A model generated the notes under the pieces. The model made no database searches. It had not been told where the DNA came from and saw nothing but the letters and a program-made list of their open reading frames with translations. Made by a program: the position numbers and the translations under genes. Positions 1-9,062 of a DNA stretch of 64,000 bases are shown here, piece after piece. Source of the stretch: Roseiarcus sp963709185 (lineage in GTDB: Bacteria; Pseudomonadota; Alphaproteobacteria; Rhizobiales; Beijerinckiaceae); the NCBI GenBank assembly GCA_963709185.1, contig CAVPVQ010000017.1:25608-89607 (forward strand), read 5' to 3'. The number at the start of each line of letters is the position of its first letter. Positions within the stretch are counted from its first letter, which is position 1.

Positions 1-2
1 GG

Positions 3-287
3 TCAAAGCTGCACGCAAAGACAATGGAGCTAACCAAGACAATAAGTTCATTTAGCCAATGGCTCGTAGGCTCCCGAAGTACAAGAATTTCCTACGAAAC
101 TTTGACGGATGAAAGCGGATCGTCTTTGGCGACGTTGCGCGAATTTCTGGGCTTTAAAGTTGATATTCCAACCGTTTCAGAATTTGTTAGAACAACTCCT
201 CAGTATGAGGAGGCAATAGAGAATTTTGCAGAAATTGCAGATTTAATAGACATCGATTTGACAGAACTAAGCATGTGCCAATTGTGA
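3..287 (+). CDS. Partial ORF, C-terminal end of a sulfotransferase-like protein
   Basis: The frame is open from the window edge, so the gene begins outside and only about 94 C-terminal residues are seen. The first internal ATG is at 24. The stretch around residues 20-50 (ISYETLTDE, then LREFLGFKVD) resembles the C-terminal part of sulfotransferase-fold proteins, where an R-Y-E-D-L-like strand precedes a conserved L-x-x-F-L-G helix. That is family knowledge applied to a short fragment, so the call is tentative. Base composition is much more AT-rich than the glycosyltransferase genes that follow. A sulfotransferase would suit the edge of a polysaccharide locus. It could also be an unrelated small protein. 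Confidence 0.4.
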   Translation, partial: SKLHAKTMELTKTISSFSQWLVGSRSTRISYETLTDESGSSLATLREFLGFKVDIPTVSEFVRTTPQYEEAIENFAEIADLIDIDLTELSMCQL

Positions 288-386
288 TATTGTGTTGTCT
301 ATGGTCGCGCGTAGAACCGATAGTGATTAATATTCGCGGATGGCAATTTACTAACTGAAGACCTCTTATGGGTTCTTGATTGCTAA

Positions 387-1467
387 TTACTCGAAATAAC
401 TGGAAATAATATTGCCAACTGCCCCGTTCTTGTCGGACCCGCATTGAAAATCGTCGAAATTAGTTAATGTACTTTTGAAATCTGTGACGAATACTCCGTC
501 AGGGAAATCAAAGGCCCACACCGTAAGCCCAATTTTCTTTCGTTTTAGATAAATCAGAATATCTGCTGCGAATTGTGGATATTCGCTATTGCAATTTTTA
601 CGGCGGGATCTGGCGTTCCACTCTGTCACCAAGACAGCGTGACTCTTCGCGTAATCGCCGAACATATTATCCCAGCTGAGATTCGTTGCGAAGACGAGGG
701 GAGTAATAGGGATGAACCGCGTAAACGACCTGTGTCAGAGGATCGTTGAGTTGCGGCGCGCCCTCTATCATCTGCGCCCAATACAACCCATCCACAAGGA
801 GGACATTCTTGGCGCCAAGGCTACGGACCTCATCCACGAGCGGCTGCATACGCGATTTCCAGGAATTCCAATCGTGAGGTTGCACGGCGTCAGGCCCGTC
901 CACTGAAGGCTCGTTGAACAACTCGAGCATGACGCCGCGGTCGGTTGCGAAAAGTGGAGCAAGGCTCTTCCATGCACGTACCGCCTTTTCGCTTGGCATC
1001 CCCATTTCGTCCAAGCCGCTGGGCTTCTCGGCGTCTAAGCAAACAATCACGCTGAACCCCCGGTCGCGCGCCATTTGCACCGCGGATTTCACCTCCTTTA
1101 GATAATCTTGGGAGTAAATGGTCGATTGCGGATCGCTGCCGCCCTGGCTGACCTGAAACCGAATGAGGTCGGCTCCAAATTGTTTGGCGCTCTCAAGCTC
1201 GTCCTCGCCGAAAATAGCGCGTGCATGCTTGTAGTCACCGCCATGTGTGACGGCGGCGGGCGCCGTTCGGCCAACGATGCCTACGCCTTTGGCGACCCAC
1301 GGCTTGCCATCTCGCAAGATCGTGGTCCCTTCTACCGATACATCGCCGCTTGCGTACGCCCGATCGGACGTAGGGACGCAGGTAAGCAAGGCCGCCGTGA
1401 AGAGGGACAGTAAAACACCGCCCGTTCCGCCTATTCCAGATGCGTCGGGTCGCCGAATCGCGTTCAT
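387..1467 (-). pseudogene. Frameshifted glycoside hydrolase family 5 (cellulase-like), secreted
   Basis: Read from the ATG at 1467, the protein starts with a signal peptide (hydrophobic residues about 16-30, then an A-x-A-like cleavage site near YAS) and runs as a GH5 (beta/alpha)8 barrel. The acid/base Glu is visible in LELFNEP near residue 180. The frame stops at 667, but the next frame immediately continues with WDNMFGDYA and the nucleophile motif VLVTEWNA, down to 387. The total of 1081 nt is one base too many for a continuous frame, so one extra base lies at about 680-690. Joined, the protein would be about 359 residues. Two catalytic Glu residues in separate frames point to a recent indel or sequencing error. 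GH5 enzymes cut beta-glucans or related glycans; next to an export locus it may trim or release the polymer. Confidence 0.75.
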
Positions 1468-1890
1468 CGGACCGATCTCTCCGGCTCAGTCGCGGTGATG
1501 CATTACGCTTAACTTGTCGTTTTTATGATGCCTGCGAGCTGGTCTCCGCGCAGGCTTGCGCAACGGTCGACATGGCGCCGGAGCAATCCGGCGAGGCTTT
1601 GCGACAGATGGAAGGAATGAACAGACGGGCGATCAATTGACCGCGTCCGGGGGGGCGCGGCGTCCGCCGAGGATCGCCCACCTTGGGCGGCGACGGGCGG
1701 AGTATGCATAACGACATTCAGATATGCGAATGCCTGTCCGTAAACGCCGCTCTTCATTGTCCCAACAACGATGCAATAAAAGACGCCAAATACGCAAACA
1801 GTTTGGCGCCGCGCCGCCTGACCGCGCTTCGCGCGAGCGATTTTCGCGCGAAACTCGGCGCGCCTTATTCCGTTTTAGAGAAATTATTTT

Positions 1891-1918
1891 CTGGACATTT
1901 CGACTTATCCGCTATAGT
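1891..1918 (+). promoter_or_regulatory. Candidate sigma70-type promoter for the small-ORF module
   Basis: A CTGGAC/TGGACA element at 1891-1897 and TATAGT at 1913-1918 are 15-16 bp apart, in a locally AT-rich stretch. Transcription would start near 1925 and run into the small ORFs. The match is by eye only. Confidence 0.35.
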
Positions 1919-1952
1919 GTCGTCGGGCGACGAGTGATCGCGCGGAGGAGCG

Positions 1953-1985
1953 ATGAGGTTTTGCCGAAAGGCGGAACGGGGATGA
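1953..1985 (+). CDS. Possible 10-residue leader peptide
   Basis: ATG at 1953 is preceded by GGAGGAG at 1944-1950 and opens a 10-codon frame, MRFCRKAERG. Its TGA overlaps the ATG of the next tiny ORF (ATGA at 1982-1985). A strong ribosome site, a short basic peptide and stop/start overlap are what a translated leader would look like. No homology is recognised and chance is not excluded. Confidence 0.25.
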   Translation: MRFCRKAERG

Positions 1986-2053
1986 AATCCCGGTCGGGGT
2001 GGGGTCGAGATTCCCAAAAACGCATTTCCAAAGTTTTCGGCCGGAAGCCCTGA
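1982..2053 (+). CDS. Possible 23-residue basic peptide, translationally coupled
   Basis: The ATG overlaps the stop of the preceding 10-codon ORF. The peptide is strongly basic (MKSRSGWGRD at the N-terminus, KVFGRKP at the end). The DNA inside it also forms a short hairpin (CGGG-GATGAAAT-CCCG, 1977-1992). After the stop comes a GC-rich segment and a run of eight T (about 2104-2111) that could end transcription. The role is unknown: leader peptide, small protein or structured RNA are all possible. Confidence 0.25.
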   Translation: MKSRSGWGRDSQKRISKVFGRKP

Positions 2054-2206
2054 AAGCCCGTAAGACGGTCGAATAAAAATCCGGGGCGGCTGGCCAGACG
2101 ATCCTTTTTTTCTCTCAAGCCATTGATAATGCTGACTCGAAGAATAGATTGTCGGGCGATTGTCAGCAAAACGTCAAGCCGATATTTCGGCAAGTGAGCC
2201 CCCGTC

Positions 2207-3523
2207 TCACAGCCCCTTGAGAAACCCCTCCACGCCGGCGAAATACTCCCGCCAGGTCGGCGCCGCAAATCGGCGCGCTTCGTCCCGCCGCGACCGGCGA
2301 TAGGGCGCGTCGCCGCTGAGCCGCTCGATCTCGGCGCGCCAGGCCGGGCCGGCGAGCGGCGACAGCAGCCGCGCGCGCCCCTGGGTCACCTCGCGGAACA
2401 CCGGGATGTCGGAGGCGATCGCCGGCGCGCCGAGCGCCAGCGCCTCGACCACCGGCAGGCCGTAGCCTTCGTCGTAAGACGGCGCCAGCAGCCCGCACGA
2501 TCCCTGCAACAGGCGGGCGAGGCGCGCCGAGGGCAGACCCGACAGTTCCGCGACATGGGCGCGCAAGGCGACCGAGCGATCGAGAATGTCGGCGACCTGC
2601 TCGTTCTCCCAGCCGCGCGCGCCGATCAGCACCAGCCTCGGCGCGCTGGCGTCGGCCGCCGCCAGTTCGCGCCAGATGTGCAGGACGAGCAGGTGGTTCT
2701 TGCGCGGCTCCATCGTGCCGATCATCACGAAATAGGGATGGCCGCCGCTCTCGCCGGCCGGCGCGGCCGCGGCCGCGTCTTCCAGAGGCGAGGCGAACGG
2801 CTGCACGTGGATCGGCCGGTCGGGAAATCCCTGCCGCGCCAGTTCCTCGCGCAGCCTGGCGCGCACCACCTGCGTCGAGGTGATGAACGCGTCGGCGTGG
2901 CGAAACGCCGTGGCGAGCCGGCGGCGGAACACCGCGAGATTGCCGGCGCGGAAATATTCGGGATAGTCGAGCGGCAGGAGGTCGTGGATCAGGAACGCCT
3001 TGCGCAGATCGGGCCGCCGGTCGAGCCAGCGAAAGAACAGCGGAAACTCGAATGCGTGCTGCGCGGCGTTGAGATAGATCGCGCCGGCGGGGATGGCGAG
3101 GCGACGATCGTGGGCGATCCGGAAGCGGGCCTGTGCGAGACGCCGCGCGGCGCGCGCCAGCGCCGGTTGGCCCTGCCCCGTCGCGCGGCGCGGCGCGAAG
3201 GGCGCGGCGGGCGGCGCGGCGAGCCAATCCAGCAGCGCGGAAAAGTCGACGTCGCCCGCGCCCTCGCGCCACACCGCGGCCGCGGCGGCGACGATCGCGC
3301 GGCTCAGTCGCGGTGAGAGCAGGTGCGGGCCGGTCAGCCCGTAGTGCGCGCCCGCGACGATGCGATCCTCGCCCGCGAAGTGAGCGCCATAGGCCAGATC
3401 GACCCGGTCGATGCCGCTCGAGGCGGCGGTGGTGAGGCGGGTGACCAGATGGGTGAGGTCGTAGACGATCGGCCGTTTGGCGTTGGCCGGCGGAATGTCG
3501 TCGACTCCCACGAGGTCGGGCAT
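2207..3523 (-). CDS. Glycosyltransferase, GT4 family (paralog of the 5131-6423 gene)
   Basis: A 438-residue GT-B glycosyltransferase of the GT4/group-1 type. It shows the nucleotide-sugar-domain signatures GTMEPRKNH (about 269-277) and EGYGLPVVEA (about 349-358), the E-x7-E motif that contacts the donor. The N-terminus (YDLTHLV, then SSGIDRVDLAYG) matches the start of the protein at 5131, so the two are paralogs. No membrane segment or signal peptide is seen, so it should act at the cytoplasmic face. It lies divergently from the next glycosyltransferase, across a 195-bp gap. The acceptor and sugar cannot be read from sequence. The ATG at 3523 lacks a clear Shine-Dalgarno; a GTG four codons in is an alternative. 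Confidence 0.88.
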   Translation of the reverse strand: MPDLVGVDDIPPANAKRPIVYDLTHLVTRLTTAASSGIDRVDLAYGAHFAGEDRIVAGAHYGLTGPHLLSPRLSRAIVAAAAAVWREGAGDVDFSALLDWLAAPPAAPFAPRRATGQGQPALARAARRLAQARFRIAHDRRLAIPAGAIYLNAAQHAFEFPLFFRWLDRRPDLRKAFLIHDLLPLDYPEYFRAGNLAVFRRRLATAFRHADAFITSTQVVRARLREELARQGFPDRPIHVQPFASPLEDAAAAAPAGESGGHPYFVMIGTMEPRKNHLLVLHIWRELAAADASAPRLVLIGARGWENEQVADILDRSVALRAHVAELSGLPSARLARLLQGSCGLLAPSYDEGYGLPVVEALALGAPAIASDIPVFREVTQGRARLLSPLAGPAWRAEIERLSGDAPYRRSRRDEARRFAAPTWREYFAGVEGFLKGL

Positions 3524-3718
3524 CGCGCAGGAGGTTCATGAACCGGCCGGCGTTTGCAAGCAAAATGTCCGGCGCGCGCGGCGACGCCCTCGCCCGCGAA
3601 GCGCGCTTGCCGCGGCGGGCGGCGCTATTGACCCCGATGCGGGTTAGGCTAACGTCGTCGCGGCGCGGCGGAATTCCCGCACGAGTGGCTGTCGTCGCGC
3701 CCATTGCGCCAGGGGACC

Positions 3719-5092
3719 ATGTCCGGCACGATCCTGTTCGACGGCCACAATCTCCTGAAGAGCAATGCGACCGGGATTGGCACCTACGCGCGCGCCCTGG
3801 TGACGACGGCGCGGCGCCTCGGCTATCGCCCGCACCTGCTGATGAGCGGCAACGCGCCGTTCGACGCCAGGGATCCGCAGGTCAGCGAAATCCTGCTGTT
3901 CGACGCGCTGCTCGAGGACAAGCAGCCGCCGCGCCTGCGACGCGAGCGATGGCTCGCTCAATATTTCGGCAAACCCTTCGGCATCCGCGCGACCGAATAT
4001 TCAAACGCCGGCGCGGTCCATCATGGGTCGGCCAACCCGCTCGCGCAGTTCGACGGCATTCACGTCGCGCCGAACGTCTTCGACCTCGCGACCTCGCATT
4101 TCCGGCGGCGCAGACAGCGCGCGACGCTCAAGCTGCGCAAGACCCCCTCCCTGCTGCATATGACCCTTCCGACCCCGCTGAAACTGCCGGGCTGCCCCAA
4201 CATCTACACCATCCACGACATCGTCCCCTTGCGCCTTCCCCACGCGACGCTCGACGACAAGCACCATATCGCGCGCCTGCTGCGCCATCTCTGCGCCAAA
4301 GCCGACCACATCGTCACCGTGTCGGAATTCTCGCGGCGGGACATCATCGACTTCTTTGGCATCCCGGAAGACCGGATCACCAACGCCTATCAGAGCGTGC
4401 ACCTGCCGGAAAATCTGATCGCCAAGGACGAGCATCAGGTCGCCAACGAGATTTCGCGCGCGTTCAACGTGTCGATGCGCGAATATTACCTTTTTGTCGG
4501 CGCCATCGAACCCAAGAAGAACGTGGGGCGCATGGTCGACGCTTACGCCGCTTCCGGCAGTCCCTATCCCCTGCTGATCGCCGGCGGCCTTGGATGGCAG
4601 TTCGAGTCGGAGGTCGAGAAAATCGACGACGAACGCTTTCTTTCCTACGTGATGAAGGACGGCAGAATATCCTCGGATCGCCGCGTCCGGCGCATCCCCT
4701 ATCTTCCCTTGAGTCAGTTGATTTCCCTGATCCGCGGCGCGCGCGGCGTGCTGTTTCCCTCGCTTTATGAAGGTTTCGGGCTGCCGGTTCTCGAAGCGAT
4801 GCTGCTGGGGACGCCGGTGATCACCTCGAACGTCTCATCGCTTCCGGAAATCGCCGGCGGCGCCGCTTCGCTGGTCGATCCGACCGATGTCGACGATATC
4901 GTCCAGGCGATCCGCGGGTTCGATTGCGACGCCGATCTGCGCGCCGAATTGACCGCGCGGGGCGTCAAGCGGGCGGCCTATTTTTCCCCGCAGGCCTATG
5001 AGCGCCGGATCGCGGCGCTCTACAAGCGCCTCGGCGTCGCGGTCCCGGCGATTGCGCCGGTCGAACCGGAAGTCTGCAACGCCGCGCCCTGA
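3719..5092 (+). CDS. Glycosyltransferase, GT4 family
   Basis: A protein of about 457 residues from the ATG at 3719, which has AGGGGA just upstream. An in-frame TTG at 3704 is a poorer start. It begins with a GT-B N-terminal strand (ILFDGHNL), has TIHDIVPLRLP in the middle, FVGAIEPKKN near 258-267 and EGFGLPVLEA near 350, the GT4 donor-binding E-x7-E. It is the middle of three GT4 genes here and differs more from the two paralogs that flank it. It probably adds one sugar to a growing surface glycan; donor and linkage are unknown. Confidence 0.88.
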   Translation: MSGTILFDGHNLLKSNATGIGTYARALVTTARRLGYRPHLLMSGNAPFDARDPQVSEILLFDALLEDKQPPRLRRERWLAQYFGKPFGIRATEYSNAGAVHHGSANPLAQFDGIHVAPNVFDLATSHFRRRRQRATLKLRKTPSLLHMTLPTPLKLPGCPNIYTIHDIVPLRLPHATLDDKHHIARLLRHLCAKADHIVTVSEFSRRDIIDFFGIPEDRITNAYQSVHLPENLIAKDEHQVANEISRAFNVSMREYYLFVGAIEPKKNVGRMVDAYAASGSPYPLLIAGGLGWQFESEVEKIDDERFLSYVMKDGRISSDRRVRRIPYLPLSQLISLIRGARGVLFPSLYEGFGLPVLEAMLLGTPVITSNVSSLPEIAGGAASLVDPTDVDDIVQAIRGFDCDADLRAELTARGVKRAAYFSPQAYERRIAALYKRLGVAVPAIAPVEPEVCNAAP

Positions 5093-5130
5093 AGCGCGCG
5101 GCGAACTCCTCGCAAGCGAAATCGCAAGGC

Positions 5131-6423
5131 ATGACAAGGGCGATCGTGTTTGACGTCTCGCATCTGGCGCACCGCTCGCGCTACTCGTCGCCGTCGGGAA
5201 TCGAAAAGGTCGACCTCGCCTACGCGCGCCACTTCGCGCTTTCTCCCGGCAAGATCGTCGCGGGAGCCCAGTACCGGCTCGTTCGCCCGAGGGTCGTCGC
5301 GCCCGACCGGGTCAAGGCGTTAGTCAATAGCGTCCAATCGAAATGGGCGGCCGATCGGCGCATCGAGGACGACGCGAAATTCCAGCATGTCCGCCGCTGG
5401 CTGGTCGGCGAGACGCGCGCGCTGCGCAGCCTCGCCGACCGCGACACAAGCATCAAGGAATTCGCCGCCAACGCCGTTTCGCGGATGAAGCGCGACGTGC
5501 TGCGCCGCCTCCCGACGCGCGACCTGGAGATTCCAGAAGGCGCGATCTACCTCAACGTCGCCCAGCACGCCCTGGAGACGGCGGTGTATTTCTCCTGGCT
5601 GTCGACCCGCCCGGACCTGCGGCGCGTATTTTTCGTGCACGACATCCTGCCTCTGCAACATCCGGAATTCTGGCCCGCCGACCATCTGCCGCTGTTCCGT
5701 CGCCGCATCGCCTGCGTCGCGCAGCATGCGACGGCGATCATCACCACCAGCAAGGTCGTCGAGGCCGCGCTGCGCGGGGAGATGGCCCGGCTGGGCCGCC
5801 CGAACCTGTCGATTTTCGCCTCGCCGTTCCCCTCGCCGCTCGCGCTGTCGGGTCGGCCGATCGGGCGGGACGCGGCGCTCGCCGGCGCCAATTACTTCGT
5901 CGCCGTCAACACCATTGAACCGAGGAAGAACCTTCCGCTGCTGCTCGATGTCTGGCGGAAGCTGGCGCCAGCCGGGGCGAGCGCCCCCAAACTCGTTCTC
6001 GTCGGCAAGCGCGGCTGGAGGTTCGAACAGGTCACCGGCCTAATCGCGCGCAGCGCTGCGCTGCGATCGCTGGTCATCGAGGTCGCCGGCCTCTCCGACG
6101 AAGGGCTGCAGGCCCTGCTGGCCGGGGCCAACGCGCTGCTGGCGCCCTCTTTCGCCGAGGGTTACGGCCTGCCGATCGTCGAGGCGCTGACGCTCGGCGC
6201 GCCGGTCGTCGCTTCGGACATTCCGGTCTTTCGCGAAGCCTCGCAGCAACGCGCGATCTTTTGTGATCCGCACGATGTCGAAGGCTGGCTCGCCGCGGTC
6301 CGCGCGCTGTCACAACGCGCTTCGCCGCTCTCACGCGAGGCGCGCGAGGCGGCAACGGCCTTTGCGCCGCCGGGCGGCCAGGCCTATTTCGCCGCGGTGG
6401 AGGCGTTTCTGGCTTCGCTGTGA
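5131..6423 (+). CDS. Glycosyltransferase, GT4 family (paralog of the 2207-3523 gene)
   Basis: A 430-residue GT4-type enzyme 38 bp after the previous gene and on the same strand. It starts FDVSHLAHRS and SGIEKVDLAYARHFA, the same opening as the minus-strand gene at 2207. It carries NTIEPRKN near residue 260 and EGYGLPIVEA near 342. The C-terminal half follows the paralog closely (DIPVFREA in place of DIPVFREV). The two copies lie in inverted orientation around the unrelated GT4 gene. Likely cytoplasmic and part of the same glycan assembly line. Confidence 0.88.
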   Translation: MTRAIVFDVSHLAHRSRYSSPSGIEKVDLAYARHFALSPGKIVAGAQYRLVRPRVVAPDRVKALVNSVQSKWAADRRIEDDAKFQHVRRWLVGETRALRSLADRDTSIKEFAANAVSRMKRDVLRRLPTRDLEIPEGAIYLNVAQHALETAVYFSWLSTRPDLRRVFFVHDILPLQHPEFWPADHLPLFRRRIACVAQHATAIITTSKVVEAALRGEMARLGRPNLSIFASPFPSPLALSGRPIGRDAALAGANYFVAVNTIEPRKNLPLLLDVWRKLAPAGASAPKLVLVGKRGWRFEQVTGLIARSAALRSLVIEVAGLSDEGLQALLAGANALLAPSFAEGYGLPIVEALTLGAPVVASDIPVFREASQQRAIFCDPHDVEGWLAAVRALSQRASPLSREAREAATAFAPPGGQAYFAAVEAFLASL

Positions 6424-6498
6424 CGATTGACCGGGCGCCGGGCGGATCGGCGGCGCGGACTGGCGGTTCTTGTCGAGCGCCGAAGGATCCGACGATTC

Positions 6499-7739
6499 TC
6501 AGCTATCCGCCTGGGCGTGCTCCCGCAGCCCGGTCTTGAACAGCCAGAAGATCATCAGGCCCAGCAGGTTCAGGATGGCGATCGTCGCAAAATTCCACGT
6601 CCGCAACGGCATCGTCGCGTAGTCGGGCTCATTGGGGCTGACGATCCGCTCCAGGAAAAGCTGCTGGCGCCGCGCCTCGACCTCGGCGGACTCCTGCGTC
6701 TGCAAAGATCGGTTGAGCGCATCCACCGCGAACTGGCGGTCCATCGCAAGACGCTCATAGACCGAAAGCTTGTCGGCAAGCGCCTTGGGATCGCCCGCCA
6801 CCTCCTGCCGTTCGGCCTGGATCTGGTTTTTCAACGCCAGCACGCGGTCGTTGAGCACCGACAGGCCGGGGTCCTCGGGCGAGTTGCTCGCCATCTCCCT
6901 CGCCTTGGATTGCGTGTCCGCGAGATCGGCGCCCAGACTGGCGATCAGGTCGTTCAGCATCGCTGAATTCTTGGCCGGGTCGATCATCAGCTCGCGATTC
7001 TGGAACGCCGTGATCTTGACCATCGTGTCGGCGAGGCGGCTCTCGGACAGCTTGACCTGATCGTCGGCGACCCGCACCGCGTCGCGGCGAATGCGCGCGT
7101 TGAGCTCGTTCACTTTGTCTTCGGCCAGATCGAGCAGCGTCGAGGCGATCGCATGGGCGTCGTCGGGGCGAAACGCCTGCACGCTGAGCGTGGTGATGCC
7201 GGTCGTGTTGTTATAGGTGACGGCAACCAGCATCCTGATGTATTTGTAGAGCTCCTCCTTGGTGGGGCCAAAGATCACGGAAGGATAGCGCATCAGGAAG
7301 TCGGCGCCCGGGCGGGAATAGATATCGCGCAACGGGAGTCTCTTGTTCAACTGGTCGATCGCCTCACGCGATGTTATGAAATCCTGGACGGAAAAGACGT
7401 CGTCGTCCGAGCGGGAAAATCCGACCATCTGCAGCACCGCGCCCAAACCACCCGATCCCGAGGGCTTCGAGGCGGTCCTGACGACGAAACGCGCCTCCGA
7501 CAGATAACGATCGGTCGCAATGAAGGCGAAATAATCCCGGCGGCGACAGTCGGGAGCAACAAGACGAACAAAACGACGTATTTGCGCCAACGCGGCGGGC
7601 GGTAGAGCCTCAATTCGCCAACCGGCTCCGCTCTCCTGGCGAGCGGCAGCCATCGCTGGAACGACGTCATCGGGCCGGCATTGTCGCGGACGCTGCGCGC
7701 TTCGGTGCTGGTTTCCGGCGGGTCGTGCGTCTTCAGCAT
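6499..7739 (-). pseudogene. kpsE: Frameshifted KpsE-like capsule-export inner-membrane protein (copy 1)
   Basis: From the ATG at 7739 the first about 67 residues include a membrane segment (VVLFVLLLPTVAAG). The frame then breaks at a GGG run (plus-strand CCC, 7536-7538) and continues one base off as DYFAFIATDRYLSEARFVVRT, through a long coiled-coil periplasmic part to a C-terminal membrane helix ending at 6499. The length of 1241 nt is one base short, so one G is missing. The paralog at 7846 has AAAVYFFGLAADRYES at the same place, which fixes the junction. KpsE/PCP-3 proteins link the KpsMT ABC transporter to the outer-membrane exporter. Joined, it would be about 413 residues. Probably a base-call error. 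Confidence 0.8.
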
Positions 7740-7845
7740 GCGGCAAAGCTACCATGAAGGGCGCCCAATCGCCAGACAGCCGCCGATCGCTTCCGTCGTG
7801 CGGGGATTCTGCTAAATTCATTGGAGAACGACGGGGATTCTGAAA

Positions 7846-9057
7846 TTGGCTCTCGACCGCCCGGAGGTCTTTGTTCAGCCGATCAAGCTCGTCCGCCTCA
7901 GCGCGGACGACGCCTATGGCCTCGCCGCGCCGGCGCCGACGGGATGGCCAGCGCGGCTGCGGCGTTATCTGCGCCGCCACGTGCTCTTTATCGGGATGGT
8001 GGCGTTTCCGACGCTGGCGGCGGCCGTTTATTTTTTCGGGCTGGCCGCCGACCGCTACGAATCCCAGATCGAATTCGTGGTTCGAAGCCCGGCGACCAAC
8101 GCCTCCAACGAGCTCAGCAGCATCGTTCAGGGGCCATCCTCCAGCATGCGGTCCTCGGATGACGCCTATATCGTCAAGGACTTCATCCTGTCGCGCGACG
8201 CGATGGACTATCTGACCGCCAACGCCGACCTGCGGACGGTGTTCGATCGACCGGAAGCCGATTTCCTGTGGCGCTACCCCGACCTCATTCACGCCGACAA
8301 CCGGGAGAACCTGTTCAGACACTATCTGCGGTTCGTATCCGTCGACTACGATCAGACCACCGGGATCGCCAACCTCAGCGTTCAGGCGTTCCGCGCCGCC
8401 GACGCGCAGCGGATCGCCCAGGCGCTGATCGAAAAGGCGGAGGCGTTGATCAACGGGCTCAACGAGCGATCGTCCGCCGACGCCATCCGGACCGCCGCGG
8501 CCGAGGTCGAGACGGTCGAACGGCGCGCGCATGAGGCGCTCGACGCGCTCACCCAATTTCGCAACCGCGAGCGGCTCATGGATCCGACCCAGGTCTCGCT
8601 GGCGACCCTCAACACCATCGCGTCGCTCTCGCTGACCACCGCGCAGGCGAACGCCGAACTGTCCGGCGTCGAGAAGACGACGCCGGACGGCCCGCATGTC
8701 GCGACGTTGCAGCGCAAGATCGCGGCTCTCCAGGATCAGATCGTCGCCGAACAGCGCAAACTTACCGGAAGCAACGCCTCCCTGGCCCCGCAGCTGGCGG
8801 AATACGAAGGCCTGATCCTCGATCAGAGTTTCGCCGAAAAGAGCTTTCTCTCGGCGCTGAGCGCGCTCGAAACCGCCCGCGTCGACGCGCAGCGCCAGCG
8901 CGTCTTCCTCGAGCCGGTGACCAGCGCCAATCGGCCCGACTACCCCGTCTACCCCCGCCGCCTCATCTGGACGGCGGTCATCCTGGCGGCCAGCCTGATG
9001 GGCTGGCGGATCGCCCGGACGTTCGTCGCCGACACCCTGTCGCACGCGGGAAACTAG
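7846..9057 (+). CDS. kpsE: KpsE-like capsule polysaccharide export inner-membrane protein (copy 2)
   Basis: A 403-residue protein beginning at TTG 7846 (GGAG lies about 20 bases upstream; no ATG fits before the first helix). It has one N-terminal membrane segment (about 43-65), a long helical periplasmic region with Ala/Glu/Gln-rich coiled coil (about 180-340) and a C-terminal helix (about 370-390). This is the polysaccharide co-polymerase/PCP-3 architecture of KpsE and BexC. It is a diverged paralog of the minus-strand gene at 6499, and the two genes are head to head 106 bp apart. It is followed within 5 bp by kpsT, so it belongs to the export operon. Confidence 0.85.
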   Translation: MALDRPEVFVQPIKLVRLSADDAYGLAAPAPTGWPARLRRYLRRHVLFIGMVAFPTLAAAVYFFGLAADRYESQIEFVVRSPATNASNELSSIVQGPSSSMRSSDDAYIVKDFILSRDAMDYLTANADLRTVFDRPEADFLWRYPDLIHADNRENLFRHYLRFVSVDYDQTTGIANLSVQAFRAADAQRIAQALIEKAEALINGLNERSSADAIRTAAAEVETVERRAHEALDALTQFRNRERLMDPTQVSLATLNTIASLSLTTAQANAELSGVEKTTPDGPHVATLQRKIAALQDQIVAEQRKLTGSNASLAPQLAEYEGLILDQSFAEKSFLSALSALETARVDAQRQRVFLEPVTSANRPDYPVYPRRLIWTAVILAASLMGWRIARTFVADTLSHAGN

Positions 9058-9062
9058 CGGAA

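Larger units (their letters stand above)
1468..2206. other. Long intergenic region with a possible small transcription unit
   Basis: This stretch lies between the divergent ends of the GH5 gene and the first glycosyltransferase and has no convincing long gene. Longer ORFs crossing it are compositionally implausible. Its right half (about 1890-2115) carries a promoter-like sequence, a strong Shine-Dalgarno, two tiny overlapping ORFs and a T-tract, all annotated separately. Nothing is recognised in the left half. Confidence 0.5.

Noticed and set aside
1920..2115. A known riboswitch (c-di-GMP, cobalamin, SAM) or 6S/SRP RNA
   Set aside because: The hairpins do not carry the conserved cores of these classes that I could recognise; kept only as an unidentified module.
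7740..9045. The N-terminal extension of the minus-strand frame into 9045
   Set aside because: It only continues because a one-base error joins the KpsE copy-1 frame to an antisense frame of KpsE copy 2; the true N-terminus is at 7739 in another frame.
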